From Adiantum capillus-veneris (taxonomy: Eukaryota > Streptophyta > Polypodiopsida > Polypodiales > Pteridaceae), in contig CM043954.1 in NCBI GenBank assembly GCA_014529385.2, positions 7,071,806 through 7,131,805 of the forward strand: a stretch of 60,000 bases of DNA. The letters are read 5' to 3'. Made by a program: the position numbers and the translations under genes. Below, one piece after another: positions 1 through 10,569 of this stretch (position 1 is the first letter of the stretch; each line of letters starts with the position of its first letter). The notes beneath the pieces were generated by a model. It did not search any database and had not been told where the DNA came from. It saw nothing but the letters and a program-made list of their open reading frames with translations.

Positions 1-342
1 CTCCTCCCTTCCTTAGGTAGATCATACCTTTTGGAAGGATGTCATCACCCTTTGAAATCAATTGTTCCAGTTGGTAATAGGTAAGGATTTTTGCCATTAG
101 TTTTCTATTACCTTAGGTGCCTTGTCGAGTTGCAAGGGTGGTAAGGTACTCTCCTAGGATCGAACTTGAAGTGGTTCATTAGGTGATTCTTGAACACTGG
201 GAGGTGTGGATTCCTTTGTAGCTTCATGGAGGTCCACTATTGTAGGTGGAGGCTGTGGAGAAGTTTTTACCTCTATGGATGCATTACATGAGGAGCTAGA
301 AGCTTCATGGGACTCCCCCCTTCCTGAGCTAGGAGGAACAAA
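1..342 (-). other. 3' part of element A, beyond the W(V/I)PK tail
   Basis: Aligns on the minus strand with B 56840-57183, including a threonine/proline-rich stretch broken by stops and a final purine-rich run (the revcomp of CTCCTCCCTTCCTTAGG). The rest of the element is outside the window. Confidence 0.6.
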
Positions 343-984
343 TCATTCTTTCTTCGGTACCCAAACTAGCTCTGGAGCACGTGTGTAGCATTCTGTGATT
401 TTTTTCTTTTCGTGATCGTTGATCCATTTTGGAGCTACGGGATTGGGCTCACATGGGTTAGGTGACAAGTAAGAACACAAGCTACATTTTGGCACCCAGA
501 TTTGATCATTTCCTTCAGAGTAGCCTTGGGCTTTCAATAGTCGTTTAGGAATCCACTGCCACGTTTCCTTACATTTCTTAGAGCGAGTGGGGCGTTTCTT
601 ACAAGGCTTCTATTTTTTAGCACTAGCTATGGTCGCTAAAGAAGATTTAGGGACCCACTTGTACGTTTTCTTTGTTATATGAGGATGAGTCTTGTCAGAA
701 GCTATATGCATTGCTTGTAGTATATTTAAGGGTACGAGTGGTGGCATTTCATCCCCCTCAGGTGCTACCCAGGTCATCCCTCTGTTTCCCCAAGTATCTA
801 TGGTTACTACTAGGTGGACCCTATCCACATTGTCCGACCCAGTCATCCCAGGAAGAACGTCCATATAAGGAGAATCTTCCCCAACATGAGTTTCCGCTCT
901 ATGATCAATTATAAACTTGTTTCCTAGGGGATGTGCTTGACCAGTTACAAGATCCACTAGAATGATAGAATCTTGGAACTGCAA
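343..984 (-). pseudogene. C-terminal polyprotein tail of element A fused to the post-protease linker by deletion
   Basis: The part at 984-695 matches the region after the protease in B (44920-45257). From about 695 downward it matches B 56492 onward, beyond integrase. The deletion junction falls within a CAAG/ACAAGA stretch, suggesting microhomology-mediated loss of RT, RNase H and integrase. The tail carries repeated W(V/I)PK tetrapeptides (YKWVPK, WQWIPK, QIWVPK, LVWVPKK) that are also in B. One stop codon splits it near 608. I do not recognise a known domain in the tail. Confidence 0.7.
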
Positions 985-1002
985 GTAGACATGATTTTTA
1001 GA

Positions 1003-2043
1003 CTAGCCATGCACCATTTTTACTTCCCTCTTGAAAGGACGTCCTAAGATCATCTCAGATGCCATAGTGTGTTTGGAGAAATCCATAACAATGAGAGTAA
1101 CTCTTATTTTATGTCCAAAGACCTTGATCTTGAGATCTTCTAGCATCCCAATAGGTTTAACAATAGACCCATTGGCCATCTTCACTACTATGGTTGTGGT
1201 CGCAAGGTGAGGTCTTTCCATAGTTTCCCAGCAATTTTTAGTCACAATGCTAACCCCAGCCCCACCGTCAAGGATTCCCTTCACAGTTAATCCCTTAGTA
1301 GTGATTGGTATGGTCACATTGGATTCATCACCCTCAAAGTATTGTCCAAACTTGTTAACATGTATTTCTACCATAAGGTTCTCATCTAGGTTGGGTTGTG
1401 GATCTAAGTGTTCCTCCTCTATTGGAATCTCCCTAGCTCCATCCATCTGTGAAAATTGTGGTAGCCCAAACATTAGTTCTCCATTGAGGAAATCTCGAAG
1501 AGCTGAGACTAGCTCAGGGTCTTTATATAATTTTGACATGATGGTGGTTCTAACTTCTAAAGACATGAAATCCATCAATTTGGCAATGTTTAACAACACC
1601 TTTTGGGCTTTAGTCCCTTGACGTGGGGAAGATGGGATCTCCATTTCTTTGATAGGATCAAGTAGTCCCTCTGTAAACATTATTTCCATCAAGAAGTGAG
1701 TACGCCTACTGTCCCATGACTTTAAGTCACTTTCTTCTTGGATGACACTAGGTATGGCCAAGGTTCTATGGACTTGGTGAGGTTGTTGTTGCGTAGGGAA
1801 CACTGTGTCTGTAATTTGGATCTGCCTAGGTGTTGGTTCTAGATCCCTTTGGGTATCTTCTACCAAACTTCTTAATTGCTTGACTCGCTCGATCTCCTCT
1901 GTAGGGTTTGGATAAGTTCCTGTCTTCTTCTTGGATCCTGGCCATTGTGGCTCATGAAGGTCTTCCTTGTTGGTTTCTATCTTAGTGGTCGTTTTGGTCT
2001 CCATGGTTCGTCCTGAATCAGGATCCTCTTCAGCGTCATTCAT
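1003..2043 (-). CDS. Retropepsin-like protease region of element A
   Basis: A 346-aa open frame from an ATG at 2043. The first half is a hydrophilic linker. The protease fold lies at about residues 240-340: the active-site loop reads GILDGGAGVSIV (Asp kept, DGG in place of the usual D(T/S)G) and the second-lobe motif reads MILGRPF. Such enzymes work as dimers and cut the Gag-Pol precursor. The B counterpart (43858-45162) has ILDDGTGVSIV, so the loop differs between copies. An in-frame stop at 1003-1005 separates it from the next segment, although the sequence continues to align with B. The family assignment is by motif only. Activity of a DGG loop is uncertain, though DGGA is also seen in element C. 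Confidence 0.75.
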   Translation of the reverse strand: MNDAEEDPDSGRTMETKTTTKIETNKEDLHEPQWPGSKKKTGTYPNPTEEIERVKQLRSLVEDTQRDLEPTPRQIQITDTVFPTQQQPHQVHRTLAIPSVIQEESDLKSWDSRRTHFLMEIMFTEGLLDPIKEMEIPSSPRQGTKAQKVLLNIAKLMDFMSLEVRTTIMSKLYKDPELVSALRDFLNGELMFGLPQFSQMDGAREIPIEEEHLDPQPNLDENLMVEIHVNKFGQYFEGDESNVTIPITTKGLTVKGILDGGAGVSIVTKNCWETMERPHLATTTIVVKMANGSIVKPIGMLEDLKIKVFGHKIRVTLIVMDFSKHTMASEMILGRPFKREVKMVHG

Positions 2044-2173
2044 ATATACGGGGTCGTCACTAGTCCCTATGTTAGTCTTTGAACTAGGGTCTGACTTCGC
2101 TGCTTTTTGAGATCTCTTCCTTCGTGTTTTCTTCTTTTTCTGAGATTGGGCAATTGATGCCGTGTCTCTTTCC

Positions 2174-2523
2174 TCAAGAGTATAATTTTTGTTTTTGGAG
2201 CATCGATTGTGTGAGTATGTTTATCAGTACCATAGGTGTACTTTGTGATGGCTCCTCGGTAACCTCAATCAAGTTTAATGGTGTGATCTTCGGTGCATTT
2301 GGATTATTTGGACATTGAGCAATCAAACGATCTATACCACATTGATTACACATGAGTATCGGCATTGTAGACGTGCTCATTTGATTGGTTTGCATTAATG
2401 TGGCATTCTTTTGTAGCCTAATAGGACACTCGGCCACATGATGGGGACCTCCACACTAATAGCATTGAAGAGGTGGTCTCTTAGCAGTGTAATTGATATT
2501 TTGGCCTCTTGCAGCGAGAGCAA
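2174..2523 (-). pseudogene. Distal Gag region of element A with two more zinc-knuckle-like motifs
   Basis: Corresponds to B 43223-43714. A degenerate second knuckle (GGPHHVAECPIR-like, near 2430-2450) and a third, MCNQCGIDRLIAQC (near 2310-2350), follow the canonical one. In the third the histidine is Arg here, while copy B keeps His but has Tyr for the last Cys. The two copies therefore carry different lesions, so the ancestor probably had three working knuckles. The frame is interrupted by stops around 2458 and 2437. Confidence 0.65.
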
Positions 2524-4016
2524 CTACTTGATAGACATGTTTGACTGTCCCCAATAGTCATCCATGTAGTATTGTGGACTTTCTTCAAGCGCATCCATCC
2601 CATAGGCAATATTAGGGTCTATATCTTCCTCACAGCCTTCCAGACAAGCAATGGATGACTCACAACCCACTTGATTCACATAAGTGATTCTTGGATGTGG
2701 TGGTTTCGGTCCTAGCATTGGAGGTGGTAAGGGTGTTGTTTGAACAACATTTTGGGCCCTAGGGACCATGCGTTGTGACGTTTGTTCAAGAGGTGGGGCC
2801 GAAATCAATGCAAGCACTCGAGGTGTGTCTGTCCATGGTAAGGTTGGTCTATTGGCCATGGCGTGCTTAAATACTATGCAATCCTTAGCTTGATGACCAT
2901 ATCTCCCACAAGCATTGCAGTTCTCATTGAATTTTACTCTCAAAGTAGGGCATTCATTGGTAATTGAGCACCATTGTTGCTCCCTTCTTGGATACATATG
3001 ATTGTTTTGCGGAGCACGATTGTCTCCAAGACTCTCTTGAATGGCCTTGGTGAGATTTGCTAAAGTCATCTCAGATATATTTGGCTCCTTAGAAATAGGC
3101 TTTAGGGTCATTGACTGATGCCCCTTGTTCTGTTTCTCTAGCTCAATGACTCTATGGATGACCTCACAAACTCTTTGTTGTTGATCCTCCACACTAGTAG
3201 CACCCGTTGTGAATTGTAAGACATCTAACCAACCCACATGATAGGTGTGACCTGTGTATAGGTCGGTTAGAGTTTCTATTTGTAGTTCATACTCCCAGTT
3301 CTCATTTAAGAATGCTCCATCTAGGATTGAGGTGCTAGGGGTGTCCTTTGAGCTAGATGTGATGTTGCTCTCTATGGGTTGATCCTTAGTGGTTGTTAAG
3401 TCAGGAGCACTCGATTGCTCTCCTAGCAAGGATATTGACATAGGGGCTTTTGCTTTTAACTCTCTTTGTTTCTCCACCTTGCATAATCTCTCAATTTCCT
3501 TTTCCCTAGCCGAAATGATATATCGCTCAACCTCTTGCACTTCGGCAAGGCTTCTACCATTAGGTAATATAATTTCGGAGGGAAAAAGCTCTGAAGAGTC
3601 AGGGGGTGCAGTGAATGGAGTATTCACGTGCACACTCTCTAAGAGCATAGGGTTTACGTTGGTCATGAATGGCGAATTTACTTCCTGACCCCCTCATTTA
3701 CATCGTTAGCTCCATATTCGGATCAAGTGGCTCTACTAAAGGTTTCCTTCAAGTGGCTAAGCACACTCGGCCCGGACCGTGGACCCATAGCATGCATGTC
3801 TTGGCTTGAGCTATCCGGATTGGGCATTGGGAAACCCTCCATGATGTCGTAGTCAGAGGAAGAGTCACTAACCACTATGTTTGGGTCTTGGTTTATACTA
3901 CCTTGGGTCCCTGTCGAGGGCCCGGAACCTAAGGTAGGTGTATATTGAGAACTCGCGTAGATCGAAATGCTCTCTAGTTGCTCGGCCTCTAGCACACAAC
4001 CAGAGCATAGATGCAT
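2524..4016 (-). pseudogene. Gag of element A (broken)
   Basis: Gag builds the virus-like particle and packages element RNA. An ATG at 4016 begins MHLCSG, close to the MTLRSG-type starts of Athila/Tat Gag proteins. This frame runs to 3723; the next open stretch is 3666-2524. It ends with a clear zinc knuckle, CNACGRYGHQAKDC (CX2CX4HX4C), near 2920. The central capsid part is gone: the text goes straight from the VIELEKQNKG region to MTLKPISKEPN near 3110, whereas copy B keeps 1250 bp there. The frame break near 3690-3720 falls in a G-run. At 3090-3100 the sequence shows the undisturbed site into which the CACTA element of B inserted. Confidence 0.82.
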
Positions 4017-4762
4017 GTGCCTTTGGCACCCTACAAGCATCAGCAAAAAACCTCGAAAGTTAATCGCTTACTTTTTTAGGCGTACGTTTTCACTCGTTTT
4101 TTATGTTTATTAATGATCGGTTTTTGGATTAAAGCGTGTGATAGCTCGAAACGAGTGTATCGCTCACGAAGTTGTGGTGTGCTTTACATCACAATGTTCG
4201 GTTACTTGAAGCACCGTTGGTTCTCAAAAAGGTCGATTTTTACCTATGCGTGAGGCTAAAATACGTAATTTTAAAGGGGGACTGAGGCCTGAGCGTGAGT
4301 GTGAAGGGTCTGGGCTTGGGTTTGGAGAATATTCATGATCTTGTCCTACATTTAAAAAAATTTATTTTTACTTTTTTTTTTGGGGGATAAGGTCACCGCA
4401 GTCGCGCTGTGCGCGCGAGCACACACACACCTAACCTACCTACTTACAACTAATACAGGTACTGTTAAACACTAACACACTACTACAGCAACTCATTAGC
4501 TAACATAACTCCTTATTATACTTTACACAGACTTAACATTATGGATCTACTACCTTAACCTTAACACCTTATCACAGAGAAAACACATTACCTTTCAACA
4601 CCTTATTTATAACAAAAAAAAACACAGTACCTTTAACGAAACAATACACAGCAGCAAAACAAAGTCCTTCTCAACACACACACCTTCCTTCTCTACCTTT
4701 CCTACGATTGAAAATGCACCACAAAGTAGCATAGAGTGCTACTCAAGCTTAATGCAAGGCAT
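4017..4762 (-). other. 5' leader of element A (non-coding)
   Basis: About 750 bp between PBS and Gag start, with CA-rich and poly-A/T stretches. It is the inverted counterpart of B 32738-33429, including the shared stretch of conserved bases upstream of the Gag start. I see no ORF worth calling here. Confidence 0.7.
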
Positions 4763-4780
4763 TCCCTGGGAACGGCGCCA
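4763..4780 (-). other. Primer-binding site of element A (tRNA-Asp type)
   Basis: On the minus strand it reads TGGCGCCGTTCCCAGGGA, five bases (the shared TTTTT stretch) inside the LTR end. It matches the Athila-type tRNA-Asp PBS with a few changes. The B copy at 32720-32737 and the E copy near 24200 are variants of the same site. Confidence 0.8.
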
Positions 4781-4784
4781 AAAA

Positions 4785-5014
4785 TGTGCGCGTCTGTCGC
4801 ACGTTTCAATGCAAGGGACTTGCCGATACACTGTGTGCGAGCGACAAATGGCTCCAAGCACACAACTAGACAAATCTAGCAATCTCAAGAGAGCAAGGGT
4901 GTGTCACTCACCGCCCTATGCTCGCCTTCACGGAGGATTCCTTGCCGCAAAGAAGAAGGAGTCGCCGCTGCGCCGCGCTCAACTGCTTCACCGCTACCGT
5001 GCCGTTGTCGCAAT

Positions 5015-5064
<50 letters not shown>

Positions 5065-5368
5065 ATACACACACACAAGGAGATGATGAAGAAGAATAAG
5101 ATGGAGACGGAGGAGAGCACTCTTCAATTGCACAAATGAAAGAATGAATCATTTTTAGGTTTAGGTGACTTTTATATGAGCTTGCTCGATTCACTCTTGG
5201 GCGCCGATGCTTAGCCAACTAACACTTGAATGTTCTTGTTAGAGTGCGTCTTTCATCGGCGATCACTCTTACCCTTTTCCTATTAGACCGACAAGCCGGT
5301 CCCTGACTCTACCAAATAAATAATACGACGTCTGTCGTAGGTGACAGGAATGTGCGTGAGGGTTAACA
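4785..5368 (-). repeat. 5' LTR of element A
   Basis: About 584 bp, starting TGTTAACCCTCACGCACAT at 5368 on the minus strand and ending GCGCACA at 4785, so TG...CA ends are present. It aligns end to end with the B LTR at 32142-32715. It contains a (CT)n run at about 5011-5060. The outer flank is ATGAC (5369-5373); the matching target duplication would lie outside the window. Confidence 0.88.
5011..5060. repeat. (CT)n microsatellite in the LTR of element A
   Basis: About 23 CT units followed by (CA)n. Small ORFs across it are repeat translations. Confidence 0.9.
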
Positions 5369-5399
5369 ATGACACGACTAATTGAAATTGGCTGCAAAA

Positions 5400-7205
5400 G
5401 GAGGTGTGTACTATTGTCTTTGAAAATGGATCTTGGATGATTTGCAAAGATATCTTGGTTATCTTCAAAGGCCAAAAGTCTGGCTCATTATCACTTCTTT
5501 GTAAGTCTCTTTTGTGAAAGAGAATTACATATATGTTGTCGAGTTGCCTTCTACTGACTTGTGGCATAGCCGGCTTGGTCATATGAGTTTGGGCTACTTA
5601 CTTGTGCCAAATTATTCTAGTTTTAATTTGTGTGAGTATTATATATATGGCAAGCAAACTAGGCTTACTTCTTTGCATTCAATAAAGATTTAGGGAACCC
5701 TCTAGACTTATACATAGTGATCTATGTGGGCCTACGCCACATAAGTATCTAGGGGGTCCCTATATTTCCTAACCTTCATAGATGACTCGACTAGGAACAT
5801 GTGGGTCTACCTCTTGAAGAGGAGAGACAAAATCTTTGCTAGTTTCTAGAAATTCCTTGCATTGGTTGAGAACTAGTCATGTCAGAAGCTTAAGGCTTTG
5901 TGCATTCACAATGGGGGAGAATAAGTCTCCATAGAGTTTAATAATTTCTATAGCAAAGGAGGCATTAGGTGGTAGTACACTGCACCATACAAACCTACTT
6001 AGAGTGAGTGTGTAGAAGAACATATGAATAAAACCATAAAGAAGAGAGTCACAAAAATCCTATCTATGAAAAGCTTAGCCACAAAATTTTGGGGAGAGTT
6101 ATTCTTACACTGGTTTACATTATCAATAGATCACTTAGTTTTTCATTGAATTACAAGATTCCATAGGAGATTGGGACTGGAAAAAATCCAAACTATGATA
6201 GACTTTGTATTTGGGTGCGAGACATTCTCACATGTGCTTAAAGATCTATGCAAATAGCTAGACCCCAAATCACACAAATGCATCTTCATTGGTTATGGGT
6301 TAACATCTTTGGCACCGAAGTCTTGATGAGTAATTTGAAACTTGCATGTTATCTTCAATGAATCAAATATGCATAAGAGACCTCTCAAAGAAGTGGAATA
6401 TTGAAAAGTTAAATTTAAAGGTGTAGCCTTAGCTGATATGAGACCGACAACTCAATCCATCGGTGATGTTTCTACCACTCATAGTGCTCCAAAGAGGGCG
6501 ATTTCTAGCAATCAAGCAGTGAGAAGAGCTGCAAGAGTCTCTCATGGATGTGAGCATTTTCAGCCAAGGTTAGACTATCTATTAGTCACTAGTTGTGAAA
6601 ATCCAACCTGCTCTACAGGCTATTCAAATGGAAGATAGCATGAAGTGGAAGCAGGCTATGCAACTAGAATACAATTTGATTGTGGCAAATGAGACTTGGG
6701 AATTGACAAAATTTCTAGAGGGAAAACAAGGCTTGCCTTGCAAATGGGTGTATAAGAAGACATACATGACAGTAGAAGTATATGGCTAGATTGGTTTCTA
6801 AGGGATTTAGATAGAAGAAAGGAGTGGATTTTGATGAGATTTTCTCTCCAGAAGTCAAGATGACTACAATACATCTTGTGCTTGGACTAGCAGCCATTAA
6901 GGACATGGAACTTGTCCAAATGAACATGAAGATGGAATTTCTTTATGGGGATCTAGAAGAGGATGTTCACATGAAGCAAACAGAGGGTTTTGAAGTTAAA
7001 CTTGACAAACCTAGTAGGACATAACTGGTGTGTAGACTACAAAAGGCATTGTATGGCCTTAACCAAGGCTCAAGGTAGTAGTACCAAAAATTTGACAAGT
7101 ACATGCAATCCCAAGGTTATGTGAGGAGCCAAGAAGACCACTGCTTGTATACTTGGAAGATGCACAATGTTTCATTGATCATCTTGATACTTTATGTATA
7201 TGCCA
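5400..7205 (+). pseudogene. Copia D: decayed Ty1/copia pol (integrase to mid RT)
   Basis: Reading across all three frames shows a copia pol: a pre-integrase motif with LWHSRLGHMSLGYL near 5560-5610 and GKQTR near 5650, integrase remnants (SDLCGP near 5710; KKRVTK near 6040), then RT pieces: CKWVYKK (about 6740-6760), FDEIFSPEVKM (about 6826-6860), GDLEEDVHMKQ (about 6945-6980), a decayed LYGL.QA and YMQSQGY (about 7100). Dozens of stops and frame changes make it long dead. Its left side is cut at 5368 by element A; the right side ends abruptly at about 7205 in mid RT. It belongs to the same copia family as F (25175-26262). Confidence 0.8.
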
Positions 7206-7690
7206 TCATGTTGTCTTACCTTGTCTTTAGCTTGGGTAAGCTCCTCAGCTAGGGATTTCTACTCTCGTTCCCTACGTGCTTTCATCCTAGTCTTTCTAGC
7301 TTTCCAACTATTCCGTTTTCTTTTGGTTTTTTGAGTAGGTGCGTTTGTCTTTGGTTCACCTGTCTGTAGACTCACGTCAGTTTTTATTTTCTCTTTCTCT
7401 GGGTTCACCATCTTCCTTTTGAGCTTGTGCTCTTGTAACTACTTAACTGGTACGGTGTTTTCATTTTTTGACTCGCTCTACTGGTGGATAGTTGAATGAT
7501 ACCTAAGATATTTGTTGTGATTTTTATGATTTGGTTTGGGTTTTTTGGGTAGTCGGGGATCAAGTGAATGATGCCACAGCCAAGACAATAGGAATTTACT
7601 TTAGTGATCTCCATTTTAGGACATTGTTTGCCCAAGTGGTGATAGCCGTTTTTTGGCTTTCCATAATTGCCATAGTAAGCTACCTCACCC
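7206..7690 (-). pseudogene. Relic of an Athila-like Gag zinc-knuckle region
   Basis: On the minus strand 7635-7405 holds CLGCGIIHLIPDYPKNP, which lines up with the third knuckle of A and B (CNRCGVDHLIAQYPNN). The last Cys is Tyr, as in B. A CPKMEI stretch just before it may be the remains of the preceding knuckle. Downstream (7400-7206) the conceptual product is very basic (KTKRKRNSWK-type). This is a third, more diverged member of the A/B family or a close relative, joined to the copia relic by an unidentified rearrangement. Confidence 0.5.
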
Positions 7691-8813
7691 TATCAAATCA
7701 CCCAAACACTGTGGCTATCCCTACCATTTCAGTGTACATAGGCGTGTGTGAGTCAGGGGACTTTCCCCATATTTTCTTAAAAACCCTCAATTAGCTAGTC
7801 ACTGGGCTAGTTGAGCCAAAAAAAAATAAAAAAATAAAATAAAAAAAATAAGTATATTATGGCCCATTTGTGTGTAAATATTTCATTGTATATAGGGCCT
7901 AAATAAAAGGATTTTTCATAATTATTTTGGTATTTATTTAAATATTTCTACTTAGGGTGTGTTATTTATGCTATGTACATTGACTCACCATTACCATATT
8001 TTTTCTTACTATTTTGCATACTCTTTATTCCATATAAAAATAATTTTATGCAAGCTTCTCTTATTTTTTGTGTAACTCCATCCCAACAAAAATCCAAAAA
8101 AACTAGTTCTATTTATGTGTATATTTTTTCACTATTGTGATTTTTTCCTTCCTACATCTATTCCCTATTACTCTCATAAATTAGACCACCAAAAATATTC
8201 ATCTTTTTATGGTAGACTTATAATGAGAGAGATTTATTTTGACCCCTTTATATTTTTTCCACCTATATTATTTATATTTGACATGTACATATTTTTTTAG
8301 ACCCCTCAATATTTGATTTTTTTAGTTGTACTATTCACTTATATCATGATCTCAACAATATCTTCAATTATAGACCTACCAAATAAGGTCAAGGGTATGT
8401 GGAATGCATGCATGCACCATGGGGGGATCACTCTTGGAGGTATTCAAAAGAATCATCCAAAGAAGGACCTCACAAGGACTTTGTGCAGTGGAACAAAATA
8501 GTTGGTTTTGCTGAATTTTTAAAGATCACATGCTCCCCGAATTTGAAAAGGTGATACAAACAAAAGTTGTAGCTCGGGGCTGAACTTTTACTTCAAATTT
8601 TTTCATATTTTTTTGAGCTACGAGCTGTGAGCTATGATTTTATTCAGCCTCTTCTCTTGAAAGACAGCACCATGTTGATTGATTACTCATATTCAATCAC
8701 CTTGGCTCCCAAGGAAGGTCAAGAGTGGAGAAAAAACGTACCGTCAAAGCTAGTGGACCGTCAACAAGCGTCAAAATTGACCCTACTCAAGACACTTGGA
8801 GCATCAACATTGT
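7691..8813. other. AT-rich stretch, nothing recognised
   Basis: Contains A-rich runs around 7818-7860 and T-rich stretches at 8040-8330. ORFs are short with no recognisable domain. A small inverted repeat (agctcggggctg / gagctacgagctgtgagct) lies near 8570-8635. No gene supported. Confidence 0.5.
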
Positions 8814-9200
8814 AAGAAATTCATAATTTCTTACCTATTAAGAGTTTTTTCTTCCTTATTTGTACCCTACATGGATACTCCCATTGTAAATATCCAATTC
8901 CATTTGTAAATCAATAAAAATACTAACTCTACTAATTTACTAACACTAACTACTATGAAAAGTCCTATCACCTCCACTTCTCTCCTCTCTCTCTTCTTCA
9001 TCTATCCACACCAACTTCTTGATAATTCCAAGAAAAAAAGATTAGATAAGTGATGAAAATCTAACCCAACCATGGTCAGAGGAGTAACCCTAGCCCTCAA
9101 AATTGCTATAAAAGGAGGGTGTAGCTAGCACAAAAGGGGGGAGCCATAAGCAAGAGCACTATGCTATAGCTTGAGAAGCCAAGCTCAACCACAAGACTAG
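8814..9200 (+). repeat. Possible LTR fragment with TATA box
   Basis: Begins TGTAAGAAATTC, has a plausible TATA element (GCTATAAAAGGAGGG at about 9103-9117) and a downstream purine/CA-rich tract, then stops at a (AG)n run at 9199-9220 where the LTR of element C takes over. The architecture suggests an LTR of another retrotransposon truncated at the microsatellite. No partner LTR is seen, so this is inference. Confidence 0.35.
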
Positions 9201-10541
9201 AGAGAGAGAGAGAGAGAGAGTGAGGGAGGAGGTATAGCGGCTTAGTACTTAGGCACCACAAAAGGATGGCGAATCCGCACACCCTTCACACATACACAAG
9301 CTCACTCCAAACACAAGACTAGGTGGCGATTCCGCACACCTCACATGGGCAAAACATTGCAAGAAAACATACTCACAAAACCTCAAGCTTTATTTAGAGA
9401 ATTAGGCGATGAAATGGGGAGCATAGGGTAGGGGAATGAGAAGGGAGAGCGTGGTAGAGCACATGGCGGATAGGTGGGAGTTGATGGCGAAGACTCGCAC
9501 GAGGGTTATGGCCATCATCCTTCATTTAGTTTTCCTTCATCTTCCATAGCCCAAGGGTGTAGAGGTCATGCTCAAGACGAGCATGGTGATTGGGGTGATG
9601 GTGATGGTGTGGGTGTGTGTGTGTGTGCACTAGGCACACACAATGCATAGTGTGTTCTTTGGTGATGTTGTGTGTGTTTAGTGTGATGGTGACCCCTCTT
9701 TATATAGGGGAGGAGGGGGGAGAAATTCTAGAATTTAGAAATGAAAAAATCATTATCTACATACGCCATGTGACTGTGGGCCCCACTTGTCTGGCTGTGT
9801 GTATATGTGCCAGAACAGCAGTCTCATGAGAGAGAGACTAAGAGAGAGAGATGGGTTGATGAAAAAAAGTGAGAGGTGACATGGAGACTAAAGTAATTAC
9901 AAGAGGGGAGAGAGGGGGGAGTGTGTTCAGAGGTGAATCTTGTGCAGATGTGTGTGAATACAAGAAAAATCAGGTAACCACCGGGTGGGGATGGGTCTGT
10001 GGGCACCTTTTTGAATGAAACTGAGTGTGTGTGAGTGTGGGGGAGGTTATTTAGCTACAAGACAAGAGACATGGCGCCCTTTAGAGAGAGAGGGGGGTAT
10101 TTGGGTCATGGGATATGATAGGAGAGAGAAAGGGGGGGTGGGGTATACTATTTTGGAAGATAAGGTAAGTTGCATGTGAGTTAGGGTGCATTATTGGTGA
10201 GTTAGAATGCATTATTGGTGAGAGGTGGGGTAGCTTGAGGGGAGAGAGAAAGGAGAAAGGACAAGGGGAAGAGAGAGGGGGTTGACCTTTTGAGTGGAGG
10301 AGAGGAAAAGGGACACACGGCGGGGCAATCAGTGAAGAAAAAGGAGGCAAGGTGGGGATGGGCTACCCCGGAGGCATGAGGTGGCCTATTTTACCTTTCT
10401 TATATATTTACATAATCATATTTTATTTTTTTCTTACTTTTTCCAATGCCTTTTATCACTCCCTCCCTAAGAGGGGGTTTTCATGGGGTGGGGACGAGAG
10501 AAGAGGGGTATGGGAGCTTGGCTTGTGAAAAGCCCCCATCA
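9199..10541 (-). repeat. 3' LTR of element C (truncated)
   Basis: Starts TGATGGGGGCTTTTCACAAG at 10541 on the minus strand, directly after the polypurine tract. It matches 16889-18270 with roughly 98-99% identity by eye. It lacks the last about 200 bp and joins foreign sequence inside a (GA)n run. A TATA-like CCTATATAAAGAGGGG lies on the minus strand at about 9694-9709. Confidence 0.9.
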
Positions 10542-10545
10542 TTAG

Positions 10546-10557
10546 CCCTCCCCTTTT
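10546..10557 (-). other. Polypurine tract of element C
   Basis: Minus strand AAAAGGGGAGGG followed by CTAA and the LTR start TGATGGGGG. This is the usual primer site for plus-strand DNA synthesis. Confidence 0.8.
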
Positions 10558-10569
10558 GGCTAGAGGAAT

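Larger units (their letters stand above)
1..5368 (-). mobile_element. Element A: Athila-like Ty3/gypsy retrotransposon, pol deleted, 3' end outside the window
   Basis: Read on the minus strand the order is LTR (5368-4785), PBS, leader, gag with CCHC knuckle, retropepsin-like domain, then a C-terminal tail that in sister copy B lies after integrase. RT, RNase H and integrase are missing: the sequence jumps near position 695 from just after the protease to the tail. A second deletion of about 1.25 kb removed the middle of gag (near 3110; matching B 34318-35567, flanked by GGG in both copies). The 5' LTR interrupts a copia pol, so A is younger than copia D. Its other LTR lies left of position 1. 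What is seen: layout and homology to B. Inferred: lineage, from the tRNA-Asp-type PBS and the Gag start MHL(R/C)SG. Confidence 0.88.

Noticed and set aside
4885-5218. Several overlapping ORFs in the LTR of A
   Set aside because: Same reason: translations of a (CT)n microsatellite.
9617-10350. ORFs conserved between 9617-10350 and 17343-18078 as genes
   Set aside because: They are short, lack domains and are conserved only because the LTRs are young copies of each other.
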